Shown: positions 25,878-36,608, counted from the first letter of the stretch. The stretch is 64,000 nucleotides of DNA from Flavobacteriaceae bacterium (GCA_030835825.1 JAURRA010000006.1:1-64000), one strand, 5' to 3'. Numbers and translations: made by a program. The notes: generated by a model from the letters alone, not told the origin.

Positions 25878-26355
25878 GTTGACTTTGAATAAACCGTTTT
25901 AATCCAGCTTCATCCATCTGGGTGAGATACCAATCTTTAAGGACTGTTGCACCTGACTTTTCATAAAAATCAATAGCATTTTTGTTCCAATCCAAAACAA
26001 CCCATTCTACTCTTCTAACCTTTTCTTTAGCTGCATATGCCATCACTAAAGTATATAAGGCATTACCGATACCCTTACCTCGTAGGTCGTTTTTCACAAT
26101 CAAGTCTTCGAGGTGTATGGTACGGCCTACCCATGTGGAGAATCTGAAATATACCAGTGCCATACCCAGGATTGTCCCATCTTTTTCGGCGACGAAACAT
26201 TTAAATGAAGGGTTTGTCCCGAAGCCTGCTTCTTCAAGTTCCTGAGCAGTAACCACTACTGCTTCGGGAGCTTTCTCGAATTCTGCCAATTCGCGAATCA
26301 AATCAAGGATGTCGGGAACATCCGATTTTGTAGCTTCTCTTGTTGTGAACTGCAT
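25864..26355 (-). CDS. GNAT family N-acetyltransferase
   Basis: A 163-residue acetyltransferase similar to the diamine or spermidine/spermine acetyltransferase group. The acetyl-CoA loop is DLRGKGIGNALYTLVM (about 91-106), after the HLEDLIVKND strand, and WNKNAIDFYEKSGA follows. Substrate is unknown. It is first gene of the operon leading into aspartate kinase and the OlsF-like enzyme, with a -7-like box 17 nt upstream. Confidence 0.88.
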   Translation of the reverse strand: MQFTTREATKSDVPDILDLIRELAEFEKAPEAVVVTAQELEEAGFGTNPSFKCFVAEKDGTILGMALVYFRFSTWVGRTIHLEDLIVKNDLRGKGIGNALYTLVMAYAAKEKVRRVEWVVLDWNKNAIDFYEKSGATVLKDWYLTQMDEAGLKRFIQSQHGSI

Positions 26356-26371
26356 AATGATATAATCTCTT

Positions 26372-26379
26372 CAAATATA
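26372..26379 (-). promoter_or_regulatory. -7-like box upstream of the GNAT operon
   Basis: Reads TATATTTG on the minus strand, an exact TAnnTTTG match, ending 17 nt before the GNAT start. Confidence 0.5.
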
Positions 26380-26462
26380 GTTTAAAGTTCCCTATGAATT
26401 GAAGTGGAATTGTTGTGTTGTGACTGTGATTTTTGTGATATTTGTATGAAATTCCTTTTATC

Positions 26463-27464
26463 ATGGCAAAAATCAATCAAACACTAGGAGAATTTATCAT
26501 TGAGCATCAAAGTTCTTTCAAATACTCATCTGGTGAGTTATCGCGATTGATCAATTCTATTAGACTTGCTGCCAAGGTGGTCAATTATGAGGTAAATAAA
26601 GCAGGTCTCGTCGATATTTTGGGAGAATTTGGCGATACCAATATACAGGGTGAAGCCCAACAAAAATTGGATGTTTATGCCCATGAAAAATTTGTTCAAA
26701 CCCTCACCAAGCGCAATATCGTCTGTGGTATTGCCAGCGAGGAGGAAGAAGACTTCATCAATATCAACAGCGTGGATACCAACAATCAAAACAAGTATGT
26801 TGTTCTGATTGATCCTCTTGATGGTTCATCCAATATAGATGTTAATGTTTCTGTAGGTACTATATTTTCAGTATATCGACGCGTAACACCGGTTGGTTCT
26901 CCAGTACTTTTGGAAGATTTTTTACAAAAGGGAAGCGAGCAGGTAGCTGCAGGTTATGTGATTTATGGGACTTCGACCATGTTGGTTTACACTACAGGAG
27001 ATGGCGTGAACGGTTTCACCCTCAATCCGGCAATAGGTACTTTCTATCTTTCTCATCCTGATATGACGTTTCCCAGTGACGGCAATATTTACTCCATCAA
27101 TGAAGGGAACTATGTGCATTTCCCTCAAGGGGTCAAAAACTATTTAAAATATTGCCAGAGGGAAGAAGGCAATCGACCTTATACCTCAAGATATATTGGT
27201 TCTTTAGTATCAGACGTCCATCGCAATATGATTAAGGGAGGTATTTATTTGTACCCTCAAACAGCACTGAACCCCAACGGAAAATTGAGGCTATTATATG
27301 AATGTAATCCTATGGCATTGATCACTGAACAAGCCGGTGGAAAGGCCAGTAATGGCAAAGAAAGAATATTAGATCTCTGCCCGTCATCGCTCCATCAAAG
27401 GGTTCCTTTTTATTGTGGGTCAAAAGAAATGGTAGAGGATTTAGAATCTTTTATGAAAGTCTAA
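26463..27464 (+). CDS. fbp: class I fructose-1,6-bisphosphatase
   Basis: A 333-residue gluconeogenic enzyme hydrolysing fructose-1,6-bisphosphate. The start at MAKINQTLG was chosen over an ATG 21 nt upstream because the family begins here. Visible motifs are the metal-binding ASEEEE segment (91-96), the phosphatase signature [10 protein letters not shown] (117-126) and a C-terminal [14 protein letters not shown] substrate segment. Its stop overlaps the convergent TerB-like gene by 4 nt. Confidence 0.95.
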   Translation: MAKINQTLGEFIIEHQSSFKYSSGELSRLINSIRLAAKVVNYEVNKAGLVDILGEFGDTNIQGEAQQKLDVYAHEKFVQTLTKRNIVCGIASEEEEDFININSVDTNNQNKYVVLIDPLDGSSNIDVNVSVGTIFSVYRRVTPVGSPVLLEDFLQKGSEQVAAGYVIYGTSTMLVYTTGDGVNGFTLNPAIGTFYLSHPDMTFPSDGNIYSINEGNYVHFPQGVKNYLKYCQREEGNRPYTSRYIGSLVSDVHRNMIKGGIYLYPQTALNPNGKLRLLYECNPMALITEQAGGKASNGKERILDLCPSSLHQRVPFYCGSKEMVEDLESFMKV

Positions 27465-27886
27465 TCGGCGCTCATAGCTTTGGCAAAACTTTCTGCGTCG
27501 GTCGATGACTGTGCCAATTTGAGAGCTTTTGGAACAAGATCTTCAATTTGATTGGGATGAAAACCCAACCCGATAGTGATTTTTTTCATCAAGCTCACCT
27601 CTTCCTCATCTTGAATTTGATCGGCATTCACCATTTGTGCTAATTCAAAAAGTCTCTCATATCTGGCTTCTAGAGATGCTGGAGGATTAATGGGGTGGCT
27701 ATTGTAATCCTTTAGGATTTCGGCGTATTGATTGGGTTCTACATTGAGGCGCTGAGCTAATCGATCTAAAAACGCTTTTTCTTCAGACGAGACAGTCCCA
27801 TCACCCATGGCAATGCGCACTATTGAGGCAAAATGATCTTGGTTTCGTTTTTGAAAACCTGAATCAAATAAATCAGAAATGGACAT
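27461..27886 (-). CDS. TerB-like protein
   Basis: A 141-residue cytosolic helical protein of the TerB / DjlA-N fold. The motif [28 protein letters not shown] (residues 22-49) is the typical acidic, metal-contacting helix pair, and a second half-repeat follows ([19 protein letters not shown]). Its role is unclear; many such stand-alone TerB domains are unrelated to tellurite. It has its own -7-like box and is divergent from mfd. Confidence 0.85.
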   Translation of the reverse strand: MSISDLFDSGFQKRNQDHFASIVRIAMGDGTVSSEEKAFLDRLAQRLNVEPNQYAEILKDYNSHPINPPASLEARYERLFELAQMVNADQIQDEEEVSLMKKITIGLGFHPNQIEDLVPKALKLAQSSTDAESFAKAMSAD

Positions 27887-27905
27887 AGTTGTTTTTTAAG
27901 AAAGT

Positions 27906-27913
27906 CAAAGATA
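27906..27913 (-). promoter_or_regulatory. -7-like box upstream of the TerB-like gene
   Basis: Reads TATCTTTG on the minus strand (TAnnTTTG), 20 nt before the start codon. Confidence 0.45.
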
Positions 27914-27968
27914 CATCAATAGTCGTTTTTTCATATTGAAAAACCCAAAAAAATTGGATTCATCCGAC

Positions 27969-27976
27969 TATATTTG
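27969..27976 (+). promoter_or_regulatory. -7-like box overlapping the annotated mfd start
   Basis: TATATTTG is an exact TAnnTTTG match and includes the TTG at 27974-27976 that is the first possible mfd start. If it is a real -7 box, transcription would begin near 27983 and translation would have to start later, for example at TTG 27992. Confidence 0.45.
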
Positions 27977-30900
27977 TTCAAAAATTTTGCCTTGGGTCAA
28001 TCCCAAATATTAGAAGAGTTTGATCGGTCTTTGCCCTTGCAAAAGCTGCGCCATGCCGTACTTCAAAATGAAAAATCAATTGCAGTAACTGGTTTAGTTG
28101 GGTCCTCTGTTTCTATAGTAGCTGCCTCCGTTTTCAAGGCCATACAACGCCCGCTCTTATTCATTCTAAGCGATAAAGAAAAGGCGGCCTATCACCTTAA
28201 TGATTTAGAGCGACTTTTGCCAAATCATCAGGTCTTGTTTTTTCCCGCCAGTCATCGCAGACCTTACACGTTAGAGCAAACCGAAAACGCTAATGTTTTG
28301 ATGCGTTCAGAAGTGCTCAACACCCTGTCTAATTCCGACCGACCAACTTTGGTTGTTTCCTATCCAGACGCAGTGTTTGAAAAAGTTGTCACTCAAAAAA
28401 ACTTTGTTCAGCAAGCCCTTCAAATTTCGGTTGGCGAAAACATTACTTTGGATGATTTGAATCAAACGCTATTCGACATGCACTTCGACCGTGTTGATTT
28501 TGTTATTGAACCGGGTCAATTTTCGGTAAGAGGTGGCTTGGTAGATGTATTTTCATATTCACACGATGTGCCTCATCGTATCGAATTTTTTGGAAATGAG
28601 ATTGAGTCCATAAGGAGTTTTGACCTCGAAACCCAGCTTTCAATCCAAACAACAGCCACGTTTAAAATACTCCCAAACTTAGCACTTAAAAACTTGTCCA
28701 TAGAAAGAGAATCTCTAATCGCATTCTTAGGTCTTAATACAACTGTTGTTGTTGATAATTTGAGCTTGGTGGTCGATCGCATGAATGGCTTATGTGACAA
28801 GGCCGAAGTGCACTTCCAGCAAAGCAATGAAAACATCAAGTATTCAAAACCCGAACAGCTTTTTTACGATGGAGCTTCCCTGTTGGATGCTTTGGTAACA
28901 CGCCAGATGATCGCCTTGTCATCCTTATCCAAGGACAATTTTGACAAACAGATAGAAATCAACTTTACCACTAGTCCACAGCCTAGTTTTAATAAGCATT
29001 TCGATTTATTGTTTGACAATTTAAATACCCTTACGGAACAAGGATATGTGAATTATATCTGCTGTAATAGTAAGCAACAGGCCAAAAGATTTGTTGATAT
29101 TATGGAAAGTGCCGAGAACACAGCCCATTTCAAAACTATAGAATTGCCCTTGCACGAGGGATTTATAGACTTAGACACAAAAGTTGTTTGTTATACTGAT
29201 CATCAAATTTTTGAACGTTTTCAAAAATTTCATCTGAAGCACAATTTTGATAAGGTCGAGGCCATTTCTATGAAGGAACTAAATTCACTTCAAATAGGGG
29301 ATTACGTCACTCATATCGACCACGGGGTAGGGCGCTATGCGGGATTACAAAAAATTGAGGTAGAGGGTAAATTTCAAGAAGCTATTAAACTGATCTATGC
29401 AGAAAGGGACATTCTTTACTTGAGTATCCATGCTTTACATAAAATTGCAAAATTTAATGGAAAAGAGGGTACTGCGCCAAAGCTCTTTAAATTGGGGAGT
29501 AAGGCCTGGACGGCACTAAAACAAAAAACAAAGTCGCGGGTAAAGGAAATAGCCTTTAACTTAATTCAACTTTATGCAGAACGCAGATCGAAAAAAGGAT
29601 TTCAATTTGCCCCTGACAGTTATTTACAGCACGAATTAGAGGCTTCTTTTATCTATGAAGATACTCCAGATCAAATTACAGCCACTGCCGACGTCAAAGC
29701 CGATATGGAGAGTGATCGACCGATGGACCGACTGGTTTGTGGAGATGTTGGTTTTGGTAAAACGGAAGTAGCGATGAGAGCTGCTTTTAAGGCCGTTGAT
29801 AATGGAAAACAAGTCGCTGTTTTGGTTCCTACGACCATTTTAGCTTTTCAACATCACAGAACTTTTGTGGAACGTTTTTCTGAGTTACCTGTCACCGTTG
29901 ATTATCTGAATAGATTTAGAACAACTGCCGAACGGAAGGATGTGCTAGAGCGGTTGGAAAAGGGTAAAATCGATGTGGTTATTGGTACCCATCAGTTGAT
30001 TAATCCAAAAATTAAATTCAAGGATTTAGGCCTTCTGATTGTTGATGAAGAGCAAAAGTTTGGTGTTGCCGCCAAAGATAAATTGAAAACTTTAAAAACA
30101 GACGTCGATGTACTTACCTTAACAGCGACTCCAATACCTCGGACATTGCAATTTTCTTTGATGGCAGCCAGAGATTTATCCACTATCAATACTCCTCCCC
30201 CAAATCGTTATCCTATTGACAGTCAAGTTATCAGGTTTAGTGAGCCTTTGATTAGAGATGCTATCAGCTATGAAATACAACGCGGAGGACAGGTGTTCTT
30301 CGTCCACAATAGAATTGAGAATATTCAAGAAGTAGCAGGTATGATCCAACGACTCGTTCCTGACGCAAAAATAGGTGTTGGACATGGTCAATTGGACGGT
30401 AAAAAACTAGAAAGTCTGATGATCGATTTCATGAATGCTCGGTTTGATGTTTTGGTTAGTACAACTATTATTGAAAGTGGTCTAGACGTTCCAAATGCCA
30501 ATACAATGATTATCAACAATGCCAACAATTTTGGACTTAGTGACCTGCATCAGATGCGAGGTAGAGTAGGGCGCAGTAATAAAAAGGCTTTTTGTTATTT
30601 TGTTACGCCTGAGTATAGTGACATGACGGAGGATGCCCGAAAGAGAATTCAAGCTCTTGAACAAAATTCAGGGCTCGGCAGTGGCTTTAACATTGCCATG
30701 AAAGATCTTGAGATACGCGGTGCTGGTGATTTGTTAGGTGGTGAACAAAGTGGTTTTATTAATGATATTGGATTCGAAACATATCAAAAAATTCTGAACG
30801 AAGCCATAGAAGAATTGAAGCAAAAAGAGTTCTCTGAGCTCTATGATTCAAGTGCAAAAAAAGGCCCATATGTAAAAGAGGTCACCATAGATACAGACTT

Positions 30901-31351
30901 CGATTTGCGGTTACCTGAAACTTATATCAATGTTGTATCAGAGCGTTTAGATTTGTACTCCCAATTGAGCCAATTGAAAGATCAAGATAATTTAGAGCTG
31001 TTTAGGTCGGCGCTAGTGGACCGTTTTGGGCCCTTACCTATGCCTGCCAAAGACCTTTTGACCAGTGTTAAATTGAAATGGCTGGTAACAGATTTTGGAA
31101 TAGAAAGATTGGTAATGAAGAAGAACAAACTAATGGCTTACTTTATCAATGATCAGCAGAGTGAGTTTTTTCAAGGCGTTGATTTTGGTGCCATTTTGAG
31201 CTTTGCTCAAATGAACCCTAGCCGATGCAGACTCAAAGAAAAACAAACCAAACTAGGGCTCAGATTGCTATTGGCCTGTGAGTCTCTACAATCTGTTGAT
31301 GAGGTTTTTCAGTTATTCAAAGACATCGCTGACTCGCGACCTCAGAAATGA
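27974..31351 (+). CDS. mfd: transcription-repair coupling factor Mfd
   Basis: A protein of about 1,125 residues that removes RNA polymerase stalled at DNA lesions and recruits UvrA. In order it has the UvrB-like N-terminal region (VTGLVGSS, FFPASHRRPYTLEQ), the RNA polymerase-interacting domain (GDYVTHIDHGVGRYAGLQKI), the RecG-like translocase with Walker A GDVGFGKTEVAMRAAF near residue 590, DEEQ near 690, TLTATPIPRTLQF, and the C-terminal domain. Upstream to the stop at 27920 there is no ATG or GTG; TTG 27974 or TTG 27992 are the candidate starts. It overlaps convergent yraN by 10 nt. Confidence 0.96.
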   Translation: MFKNFALGQSQILEEFDRSLPLQKLRHAVLQNEKSIAVTGLVGSSVSIVAASVFKAIQRPLLFILSDKEKAAYHLNDLERLLPNHQVLFFPASHRRPYTLEQTENANVLMRSEVLNTLSNSDRPTLVVSYPDAVFEKVVTQKNFVQQALQISVGENITLDDLNQTLFDMHFDRVDFVIEPGQFSVRGGLVDVFSYSHDVPHRIEFFGNEIESIRSFDLETQLSIQTTATFKILPNLALKNLSIERESLIAFLGLNTTVVVDNLSLVVDRMNGLCDKAEVHFQQSNENIKYSKPEQLFYDGASLLDALVTRQMIALSSLSKDNFDKQIEINFTTSPQPSFNKHFDLLFDNLNTLTEQGYVNYICCNSKQQAKRFVDIMESAENTAHFKTIELPLHEGFIDLDTKVVCYTDHQIFERFQKFHLKHNFDKVEAISMKELNSLQIGDYVTHIDHGVGRYAGLQKIEVEGKFQEAIKLIYAERDILYLSIHALHKIAKFNGKEGTAPKLFKLGSKAWTALKQKTKSRVKEIAFNLIQLYAERRSKKGFQFAPDSYLQHELEASFIYEDTPDQITATADVKADMESDRPMDRLVCGDVGFGKTEVAMRAAFKAVDNGKQVAVLVPTTILAFQHHRTFVERFSELPVTVDYLNRFRTTAERKDVLERLEKGKIDVVIGTHQLINPKIKFKDLGLLIVDEEQKFGVAAKDKLKTLKTDVDVLTLTATPIPRTLQFSLMAARDLSTINTPPPNRYPIDSQVIRFSEPLIRDAISYEIQRGGQVFFVHNRIENIQEVAGMIQRLVPDAKIGVGHGQLDGKKLESLMIDFMNARFDVLVSTTIIESGLDVPNANTMIINNANNFGLSDLHQMRGRVGRSNKKAFCYFVTPEYSDMTEDARKRIQALEQNSGLGSGFNIAMKDLEIRGAGDLLGGEQSGFINDIGFETYQKILNEAIEELKQKEFSELYDSSAKKGPYVKEVTIDTDFDLRLPETYINVVSERLDLYSQLSQLKDQDNLELFRSALVDRFGPLPMPAKDLLTSVKLKWLVTDFGIERLVMKKNKLMAYFINDQQSEFFQGVDFGAILSFAQMNPSRCRLKEKQTKLGLRLLLACESLQSVDEVFQLFKDIADSRPQK

Positions 31352-31701
31352 TAAATAGCATCCTTAATATGCTCTAAATCAAGGCTGTTATTGTTTGAGA
31401 TGATGGCAATAATATCTAAACGTACTTCAACAGGGTTTGCCATGTCTTGGACATAATGGTCTAGAGCTGCCACCAAATTAGTAATCTGCTTTTTTTTAAT
31501 AAAATCTTGAGGATTACCAAAGTCTCTAGAGGACCTTGTTTTAACTTCAACCCCAACAATGGTTTGATCGATTTGGACAATTAAATCTACTTCAGCCTTT
31601 AGATATCTGTAGTTTCTAGCCAGGATTTGATAGCCTTGCTGGATAAGATATTTTGCGGTGATTGCTTCGCCTTTTTTTCCAAGATCATGGGGTGACTTCA
31701 T
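31342..31701 (-). CDS. YraN family protein (UPF0102)
   Basis: A 119-residue cytosolic protein with a restriction-endonuclease-like fold. It shows LGKKGEAITAKYLIQQGY, the core strand YLKAEVDLIVQ and GVEVKTRSS, which contain the Glu/Asp and E-x-K residues of the nuclease-like site. Real function is uncertain. Its start shares one nucleotide with the ldcA stop, so it is likely co-translated; its end overlaps mfd. Confidence 0.9.
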   Translation of the reverse strand: MKSPHDLGKKGEAITAKYLIQQGYQILARNYRYLKAEVDLIVQIDQTIVGVEVKTRSSRDFGNPQDFIKKKQITNLVAALDHYVQDMANPVEVRLDIIAIISNNNSLDLEHIKDAIYHF

Positions 31702-32717
31702 TAATACTCGTAGGTCAAAGTGCTGAAATTTTCGGTTACCTCTAAAGTGGCTGAGGTGCCAAAATAGAGAGCTCTATTGTCGCTTTCGTGCCCCGCAGGG
31801 AAGTTGAAGGCAATAGGAACCGCTGTGTTCCCTACGGCCTGTTTTATGATTTCTTCTAAAGTTAATCCAAAGTCAGGGGTGTTTGGTTTGATATTGGTAA
31901 AATCCCCTACCAGTACACCTGCACAATTTTTAAATACCCCAGCCCTTTTTAAACTTTGAATCATCCGGTCAACCTCATACATATATTCTCCTATTTCTTC
32001 CAGAAATACAATTTTACCAGAGAAATCCACTGCTGTATTTGAGCCAAGCATAGCGCCTAGTAAACTGAGATTGCCACCAACTAGGGGGGCTGTAACTTTA
32101 CCGAACTGGTTGTCGGCTTTTGCTTCAAATTTATAGGCTATTGTTTTTCCAAACAGAGCGTCATTTAAACTGCTAATGCTCAGTTGAATCTCTTTTGGGT
32201 CATTTTCAAAACTTACAGCCATCATACCGTGAATTGAGGCGAAATGCATTTGATGCATTTGAGAGTGAAAAGCTGTAATATCCGAATAACCAATGATCCA
32301 CTTGGGATGTTTTTTGAACTTTGTAAAATCCAGCTGATCCAAAATTCTCATGCTGCCGTAGCCTCCCCTAGCACACCAAATGGCTTTGATTGATGGATCG
32401 TCTAGTAGTTCTTGAAAGACTTCAAGTCGTACCTGATCCGAGCCAGCAAAGTGTCCTTCGGCTTCCAGAATGTTGGCACCAACCACCACGCTGAGGCCCC
32501 ACGACTGCAGGAGTTGAGTGGCTAAGTTGAGGGGTTCTGATTTTCCTGACAACTGACCTGCAGGTGCAACAATGGCGATAGTATCACCAGCAGTTAAAAA
32601 TGGAGGTTGGATATATTGGATTGCACTCATCGGTTGTAGAGATTGACTAAAACTGAGATTATTGTAGGTTGAAAACAAAAGACTTAGCGATATAATAATA
32701 AATGATTTCGGAGCCAT
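31701..32717 (-). CDS. LD-carboxypeptidase (peptidase family S66)
   Basis: A 338-residue serine peptidase that would cut the terminal D-alanine from muropeptide tetrapeptides. The nucleophile is Ser145 in IIGYSDITAF, followed by FLEEIGEYMYEVDRM (catalytic Glu) and NFPAGHESDN (catalytic His). The first about 25 residues look like a signal peptide (IIISLSLLF, cleavage near SFSQS), implying periplasmic location, whereas E. coli LdcA is cytoplasmic. A second Met at 32630 (MSAIQYIQPP) would give a form without the signal. It is followed by yraN with 1-nt overlap. Confidence 0.88.
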   Translation of the reverse strand: MAPKSFIIISLSLLFSTYNNLSFSQSLQPMSAIQYIQPPFLTAGDTIAIVAPAGQLSGKSEPLNLATQLLQSWGLSVVVGANILEAEGHFAGSDQVRLEVFQELLDDPSIKAIWCARGGYGSMRILDQLDFTKFKKHPKWIIGYSDITAFHSQMHQMHFASIHGMMAVSFENDPKEIQLSISSLNDALFGKTIAYKFEAKADNQFGKVTAPLVGGNLSLLGAMLGSNTAVDFSGKIVFLEEIGEYMYEVDRMIQSLKRAGVFKNCAGVLVGDFTNIKPNTPDFGLTLEEIIKQAVGNTAVPIAFNFPAGHESDNRALYFGTSATLEVTENFSTLTYEY

Positions 32718-32769
32718 GTTTGCGATTTGAGTAAAATTACATTTTTTTTCGAAATGGGATCTAATTGTC

Positions 32770-32777
32770 TAACTTTG
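32770..32777 (+). promoter_or_regulatory. -7-like box upstream of metG
   Basis: TAACTTTG matches TAnnTTTG and ends 17 nt before ATG 32795. It supports that ATG rather than a TTG at 32765, which would lie upstream of the predicted transcript. Confidence 0.45.
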
Positions 32778-32794
32778 ACCTTCATATTTTCGAG

Positions 32795-34855
32795 ATGCCA
32801 AAACGCTATACCGTTACTGCTGCCTTACCCTATACCAATGGGCCGATTCATATTGGCCATTTAGCTGGAGTTTATGTGCCATCTGACATTTTTGTGAGAT
32901 ACTTGCGACTCCGAGGTAGAGATGTAGTTTTCATTTGTGGTAGTGATGAGCATGGTGTACCTATTACAATTCGTGCAAAAAAAGAAGGCAAAACACCACA
33001 GGAGATCGTTGATTTTTTCCATGAAAATATCAGAAACAGTTTTCAGGAATTCGGAATTAGTTTTGACAACTACTCGAGAACATCGGATCCAATTCATCAT
33101 AGCACCGCTTCTGAGTTCTTTGCCAAACTCAACGCTAATCAAAAATTTGAAGAAACAGAGAGTGAACAACTTTTTGACCAAGAGGCCCAACAATTTTTGG
33201 CTGATCGATTTGTCATTGGAACTTGCCCCAAATGTGGACATACTGAAAGCTACGGCGATCAATGCGAACAATGTGGCACCAGTCATAATGCGACGGACTT
33301 ATTAAATCCCAAATCAGCATTAAGTGGTTCTAAGCCCATTGTTAAGTTGACCAAACACTGGTTTTTACCCTTAAATCAGTACACCGATTTTTTTAAAAAA
33401 TGGATTCTCAAAGACCACAAAATTGATTGGAAATCGAATGTTTATGGCCAATGTAAATCATGGATTGACGACGGTTTAAAGCCCAGAGCGGTAACTCGCG
33501 ATCTCGATTGGGGCGTTCCAGTCCCTGTACCAGGAGCCGCAGGAAAAGTCCTCTACGTTTGGTTTGACGCTCCGATTGGCTATATTTCTTCAACCAAAGA
33601 ATGGGCAGAAAGATTACAAAAAGATTGGCGACCTTATTGGCAAGACTCTGACACCGAACTCATTCATTTTATAGGCAAGGATAATATCGTTTTTCATTGC
33701 ATCATTTTTCCAGCAATGCTCAAGGCAGAGGGAAGTTATATTTTACCTACCAACGTTCCAGCCAATGAGTTTTTGAATTTGGAAGGCCAAAAACTGTCAA
33801 CATCCAAAAACTGGGCGGTTTGGTTGCCCGATTACCTCGTTGATTTCCCTAACCAACAAGATGTATTGCGTTATGTGCTTACGGCCAATGCACCCGAATC
33901 AAAGGATAATGATTTTACATGGAGTGACTTTCAGGCTAGAAACAACAATGAATTGGTGGCCATTTTTGGTAATTTCATCAATCGTGTAATCGTTTTAGTT
34001 AACAAATATTATGACAACGCGGTTCCTCAATATGACGTTCTATCGACAGAGGATCTGGAAATTTTAGAGACTATTAAAACATTTCCAGACATCATCGGTA
34101 AGGATATTGAGGCTTACAGATTCAGAGCGGCATCCCAGTCAATGATGAATTTAGCCAGACTAGGAAATAAATATTTGGCAGATGCTGAACCATGGAAAAT
34201 ATTCAAGACCGATCCACACCGTGTCCAAAATATCATGTTTGTGGCATTGCAAATCGCTAGTGCATTGGCCGTATTGGCTGAGCCTTTTTTGCCAAATACT
34301 TCCATGAAATTGAAAAACGCTTTAAATTTCAATGCATTGAAGCAAAAACCCAATTGGGAGAGCTTACATGCTGAGGCTATTACCATACCGCCAGAACATG
34401 AGTTGCACAATTCAGAGCTGTTGTTTTCAAAAATTGAAGACAGCCAAATTGAGTATCAACTGCAAAAATTAGAGCAGCGCAAAAAGGACAATCAGGCAGA
34501 ATCTAAAAAGATTTCAACTTTAAAGGAGCCAGTGCCTTTTGAAAGCTTCAAAGCCATGGATCTGAGAGTTGGAACAATTGTCGAGGCGCAAAAAATGCCG
34601 AAAGCCAATAAGCTGCTGGTACTCAAGGTTGATATTGGAAGTGAAGTCCGAACCATAGTTTCTGGGATAGCTGAACATTTTCAGCCTCATGAAGTCATTG
34701 GTAAGCAGGTTACTGTATTAATCAATTTGAAACCTCGACTACTGCGAGGAGTCGAAAGTCAGGGTATGATATTGATGACTGAAAACCAAGATGGGGCGCT
34801 GGTATTTGTCAATCCCGACAAACAAAATAGTCCAAATGGAGCCGAAATAGCATAG
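32795..34855 (+). CDS. metG: methionine--tRNA ligase MetG
   Basis: A 686-residue class I synthetase charging tRNA-Met. ATG 32795 begins [17 protein letters not shown]; an upstream TTG (32765) adds 10 residues of no family likeness. The HIGH motif is HIGH (19-22), the zinc knuckle [17 protein letters not shown] lies near 144-160, and the KMSKS-equivalent is KLSTSKNW near residue 332. The C-terminal about 110 residues form an EMAP/Trbp111-type tRNA-binding domain ([15 protein letters not shown]), which makes the enzyme dimeric in long forms. Confidence 0.96.
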   Translation: MPKRYTVTAALPYTNGPIHIGHLAGVYVPSDIFVRYLRLRGRDVVFICGSDEHGVPITIRAKKEGKTPQEIVDFFHENIRNSFQEFGISFDNYSRTSDPIHHSTASEFFAKLNANQKFEETESEQLFDQEAQQFLADRFVIGTCPKCGHTESYGDQCEQCGTSHNATDLLNPKSALSGSKPIVKLTKHWFLPLNQYTDFFKKWILKDHKIDWKSNVYGQCKSWIDDGLKPRAVTRDLDWGVPVPVPGAAGKVLYVWFDAPIGYISSTKEWAERLQKDWRPYWQDSDTELIHFIGKDNIVFHCIIFPAMLKAEGSYILPTNVPANEFLNLEGQKLSTSKNWAVWLPDYLVDFPNQQDVLRYVLTANAPESKDNDFTWSDFQARNNNELVAIFGNFINRVIVLVNKYYDNAVPQYDVLSTEDLEILETIKTFPDIIGKDIEAYRFRAASQSMMNLARLGNKYLADAEPWKIFKTDPHRVQNIMFVALQIASALAVLAEPFLPNTSMKLKNALNFNALKQKPNWESLHAEAITIPPEHELHNSELLFSKIEDSQIEYQLQKLEQRKKDNQAESKKISTLKEPVPFESFKAMDLRVGTIVEAQKMPKANKLLVLKVDIGSEVRTIVSGIAEHFQPHEVIGKQVTVLINLKPRLLRGVESQGMILMTENQDGALVFVNPDKQNSPNGAEIA

Positions 34856-34934
34856 AAAATACCTTTTAAGTTCAGAGAAATAATTTTGGCTCTAATTTTG
34901 TGAATTAAACAATTCAACCACAATTGTTTTTTTA

Positions 34935-34942
34935 TATATTTG
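34935..34942 (+). promoter_or_regulatory. -7-like box upstream of the small secreted protein gene
   Basis: TATATTTG, an exact TAnnTTTG match, 22 nt before the ATG at 34965. Confidence 0.5.
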
Positions 34943-34964
34943 AAAAGAACAAAATTTAATAAAC

Positions 34965-35321
34965 ATGAAAACTTCCTTTCTATCAACTGCAATTCTATTT
35001 TTTGCATTAATATGCTCTCAATTTTCTTCTGCTCAAACAGCCAAAGATATTTTGGAAGAGACTGTCAAAACAGAAATGCAGACCATTAATGAATTGGTTA
35101 AATTAAATGCCACTGAGCGCGCGTTTGTTCAACGTCATATTATGGCTAGAGAAAAGAATTACAGCGCCGCCGTTTACAACAAGGATTTGAACAAACCCGC
35201 TGTACAGAAAGCGAAAAGTAAAATTGATGCTGCATTTATGACAAGAATGGCTTCTTCATTAAGCGAGCAGCAATTATCAGATTTAAAACCTTATTTCATA
35301 GCCAAACAGTTGAACTTATAA
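34965..35321 (+). CDS. small secreted protein of unknown function
   Basis: A 118-residue product with a clear signal peptide ([20 protein letters not shown], cleavage near SSAQ, residue 24). The mature 94 residues are helical and charged, for example [20 protein letters not shown] and [21 protein letters not shown] do not recognise the family; the helical pattern resembles small periplasmic proteins of the Spy/LTXXQ style seen in Bacteroidota, but no LTxxQ motif is certain. It has its own promoter-like box and overlaps convergent hemL by 6 nt. Confidence 0.8.
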   Translation: MKTSFLSTAILFFALICSQFSSAQTAKDILEETVKTEMQTINELVKLNATERAFVQRHIMAREKNYSAAVYNKDLNKPAVQKAKSKIDAAFMTRMASSLSEQQLSDLKPYFIAKQLNL

Positions 35322-36608
35322 CGTTTTAGCAACTGCAGCGACCTGTTCCAAGGTAAAATTTATATCTGCGATGCTCAGAGCATCATTTAAAAACCAGCTT
35401 TCAAAGGCACTAGGTGGTAGATAAATGCCCCTATTTAATAATCCGTGAAAGAATAGTTTGAACCTGTCATTATTTCCTTTGGCAGCAGATTCAAAATCTG
35501 TAACTGCATCCTCGGTAAAATGAACTGAAAGCATGGATCCAAATCGGTTAATCTGATGTGCAAAGCCTTGATCGTTCAAAATGCCTCCAATACCCTTGTC
35601 CAATAGCGCCGCTTTGTGTTGTAGACGATTGAAAAGTTCTTTATCGCCTCGAATGGATTGAAGCATTGTTAGCCCGGCTGCCATAGCCAAGGGATTGCCA
35701 CTTAGCGTGCCGGCCTGATAGACTGGTCCCATGGGAGCTAACAGATCCATGATTTCTGTCCGTCCTGCAAAGGCTCCAACCGGCAAACCGCCACCAATAA
35801 CTTTTCCAAAGCAAACCAAATCGGCTCTAATGGCTAATACCTCTTGGGCTCCGCCTTCTGCTAATCTAAATCCAGTCATCACTTCATCGAAAACTAAAAG
35901 GATGCCATGGGAGTCACATAATTGTCTTAGTTTCTGCAAAAAGCCAAATGCAGGGGGGATACAGCCCATATTGCCAGCAACTGGTTCTATGATGATGGCT
36001 GCAATGCTATTAGGGTTGGCTGAAATAATTTCCTCAACATTTTGAATGTCATTATATCGTGCAAGAAGAGTATCTTGAGCTGTGCCTTGAGTAACGCCGG
36101 GACTATTGGGGCTTCCGAAAGTAACTGCTCCACTGCCCGCTTCAATCAGAAACGCATCGCTGTGACCGTGATAACAACCAGCAAATTTGATGATTTTATC
36201 TTTTCCAGTGTAGGCGCGTGCCAAACGAATAGCGCTCATACATGCTTCAGTACCTGAATTGACAAATCTTATTTTATCAATATTCGGCACCATATCAACC
36301 GCCATCTCTGCAATAGCCGTTTCTAGGGCAGTAGGCATGCCAAATGAGGTACCCATTTTAGCCTTATTAATAACAGCTTCTACAACTGGAGGATAGGCGT
36401 GTCCCAATAGCATCGGGCCCCACGAACTGATGAAATCTATGAACCGATTACCATCTTCATCATAAATATATGCCCCTTGAGCACTTTTAGCAAAAATGGG
36501 TGTTCCTCCGACAGATTTGAAGGCTCTGACAGGAGAATTAACCCCTCCTGGAATGACATTAGAGGCCATTTTAAATAGCTCACTACTTCTTTGGTAAAGC
36601 ATGCTCAA
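35316..36608 (-). CDS. hemL: glutamate-1-semialdehyde 2,1-aminomutase HemL
   Basis: A 430-residue PLP enzyme making 5-aminolevulinate, the entry step to heme by the C5 route. It shows the N-terminal [10 protein letters not shown] (21-30), the [16 protein letters not shown] segment (116-131), [12 protein letters not shown] (239-250) and the PLP-binding Lys269 in [11 protein letters not shown]. It is last of a leftward three-gene unit, overlapping the glucosaminidase gene by 4 nt. Confidence 0.96.
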   Translation of the reverse strand: MSMLYQRSSELFKMASNVIPGGVNSPVRAFKSVGGTPIFAKSAQGAYIYDEDGNRFIDFISSWGPMLLGHAYPPVVEAVINKAKMGTSFGMPTALETAIAEMAVDMVPNIDKIRFVNSGTEACMSAIRLARAYTGKDKIIKFAGCYHGHSDAFLIEAGSGAVTFGSPNSPGVTQGTAQDTLLARYNDIQNVEEIISANPNSIAAIIIEPVAGNMGCIPPAFGFLQKLRQLCDSHGILLVFDEVMTGFRLAEGGAQEVLAIRADLVCFGKVIGGGLPVGAFAGRTEIMDLLAPMGPVYQAGTLSGNPLAMAAGLTMLQSIRGDKELFNRLQHKAALLDKGIGGILNDQGFAHQINRFGSMLSVHFTEDAVTDFESAAKGNNDRFKLFFHGLLNRGIYLPPSAFESWFLNDALSIADINFTLEQVAAVAKTL

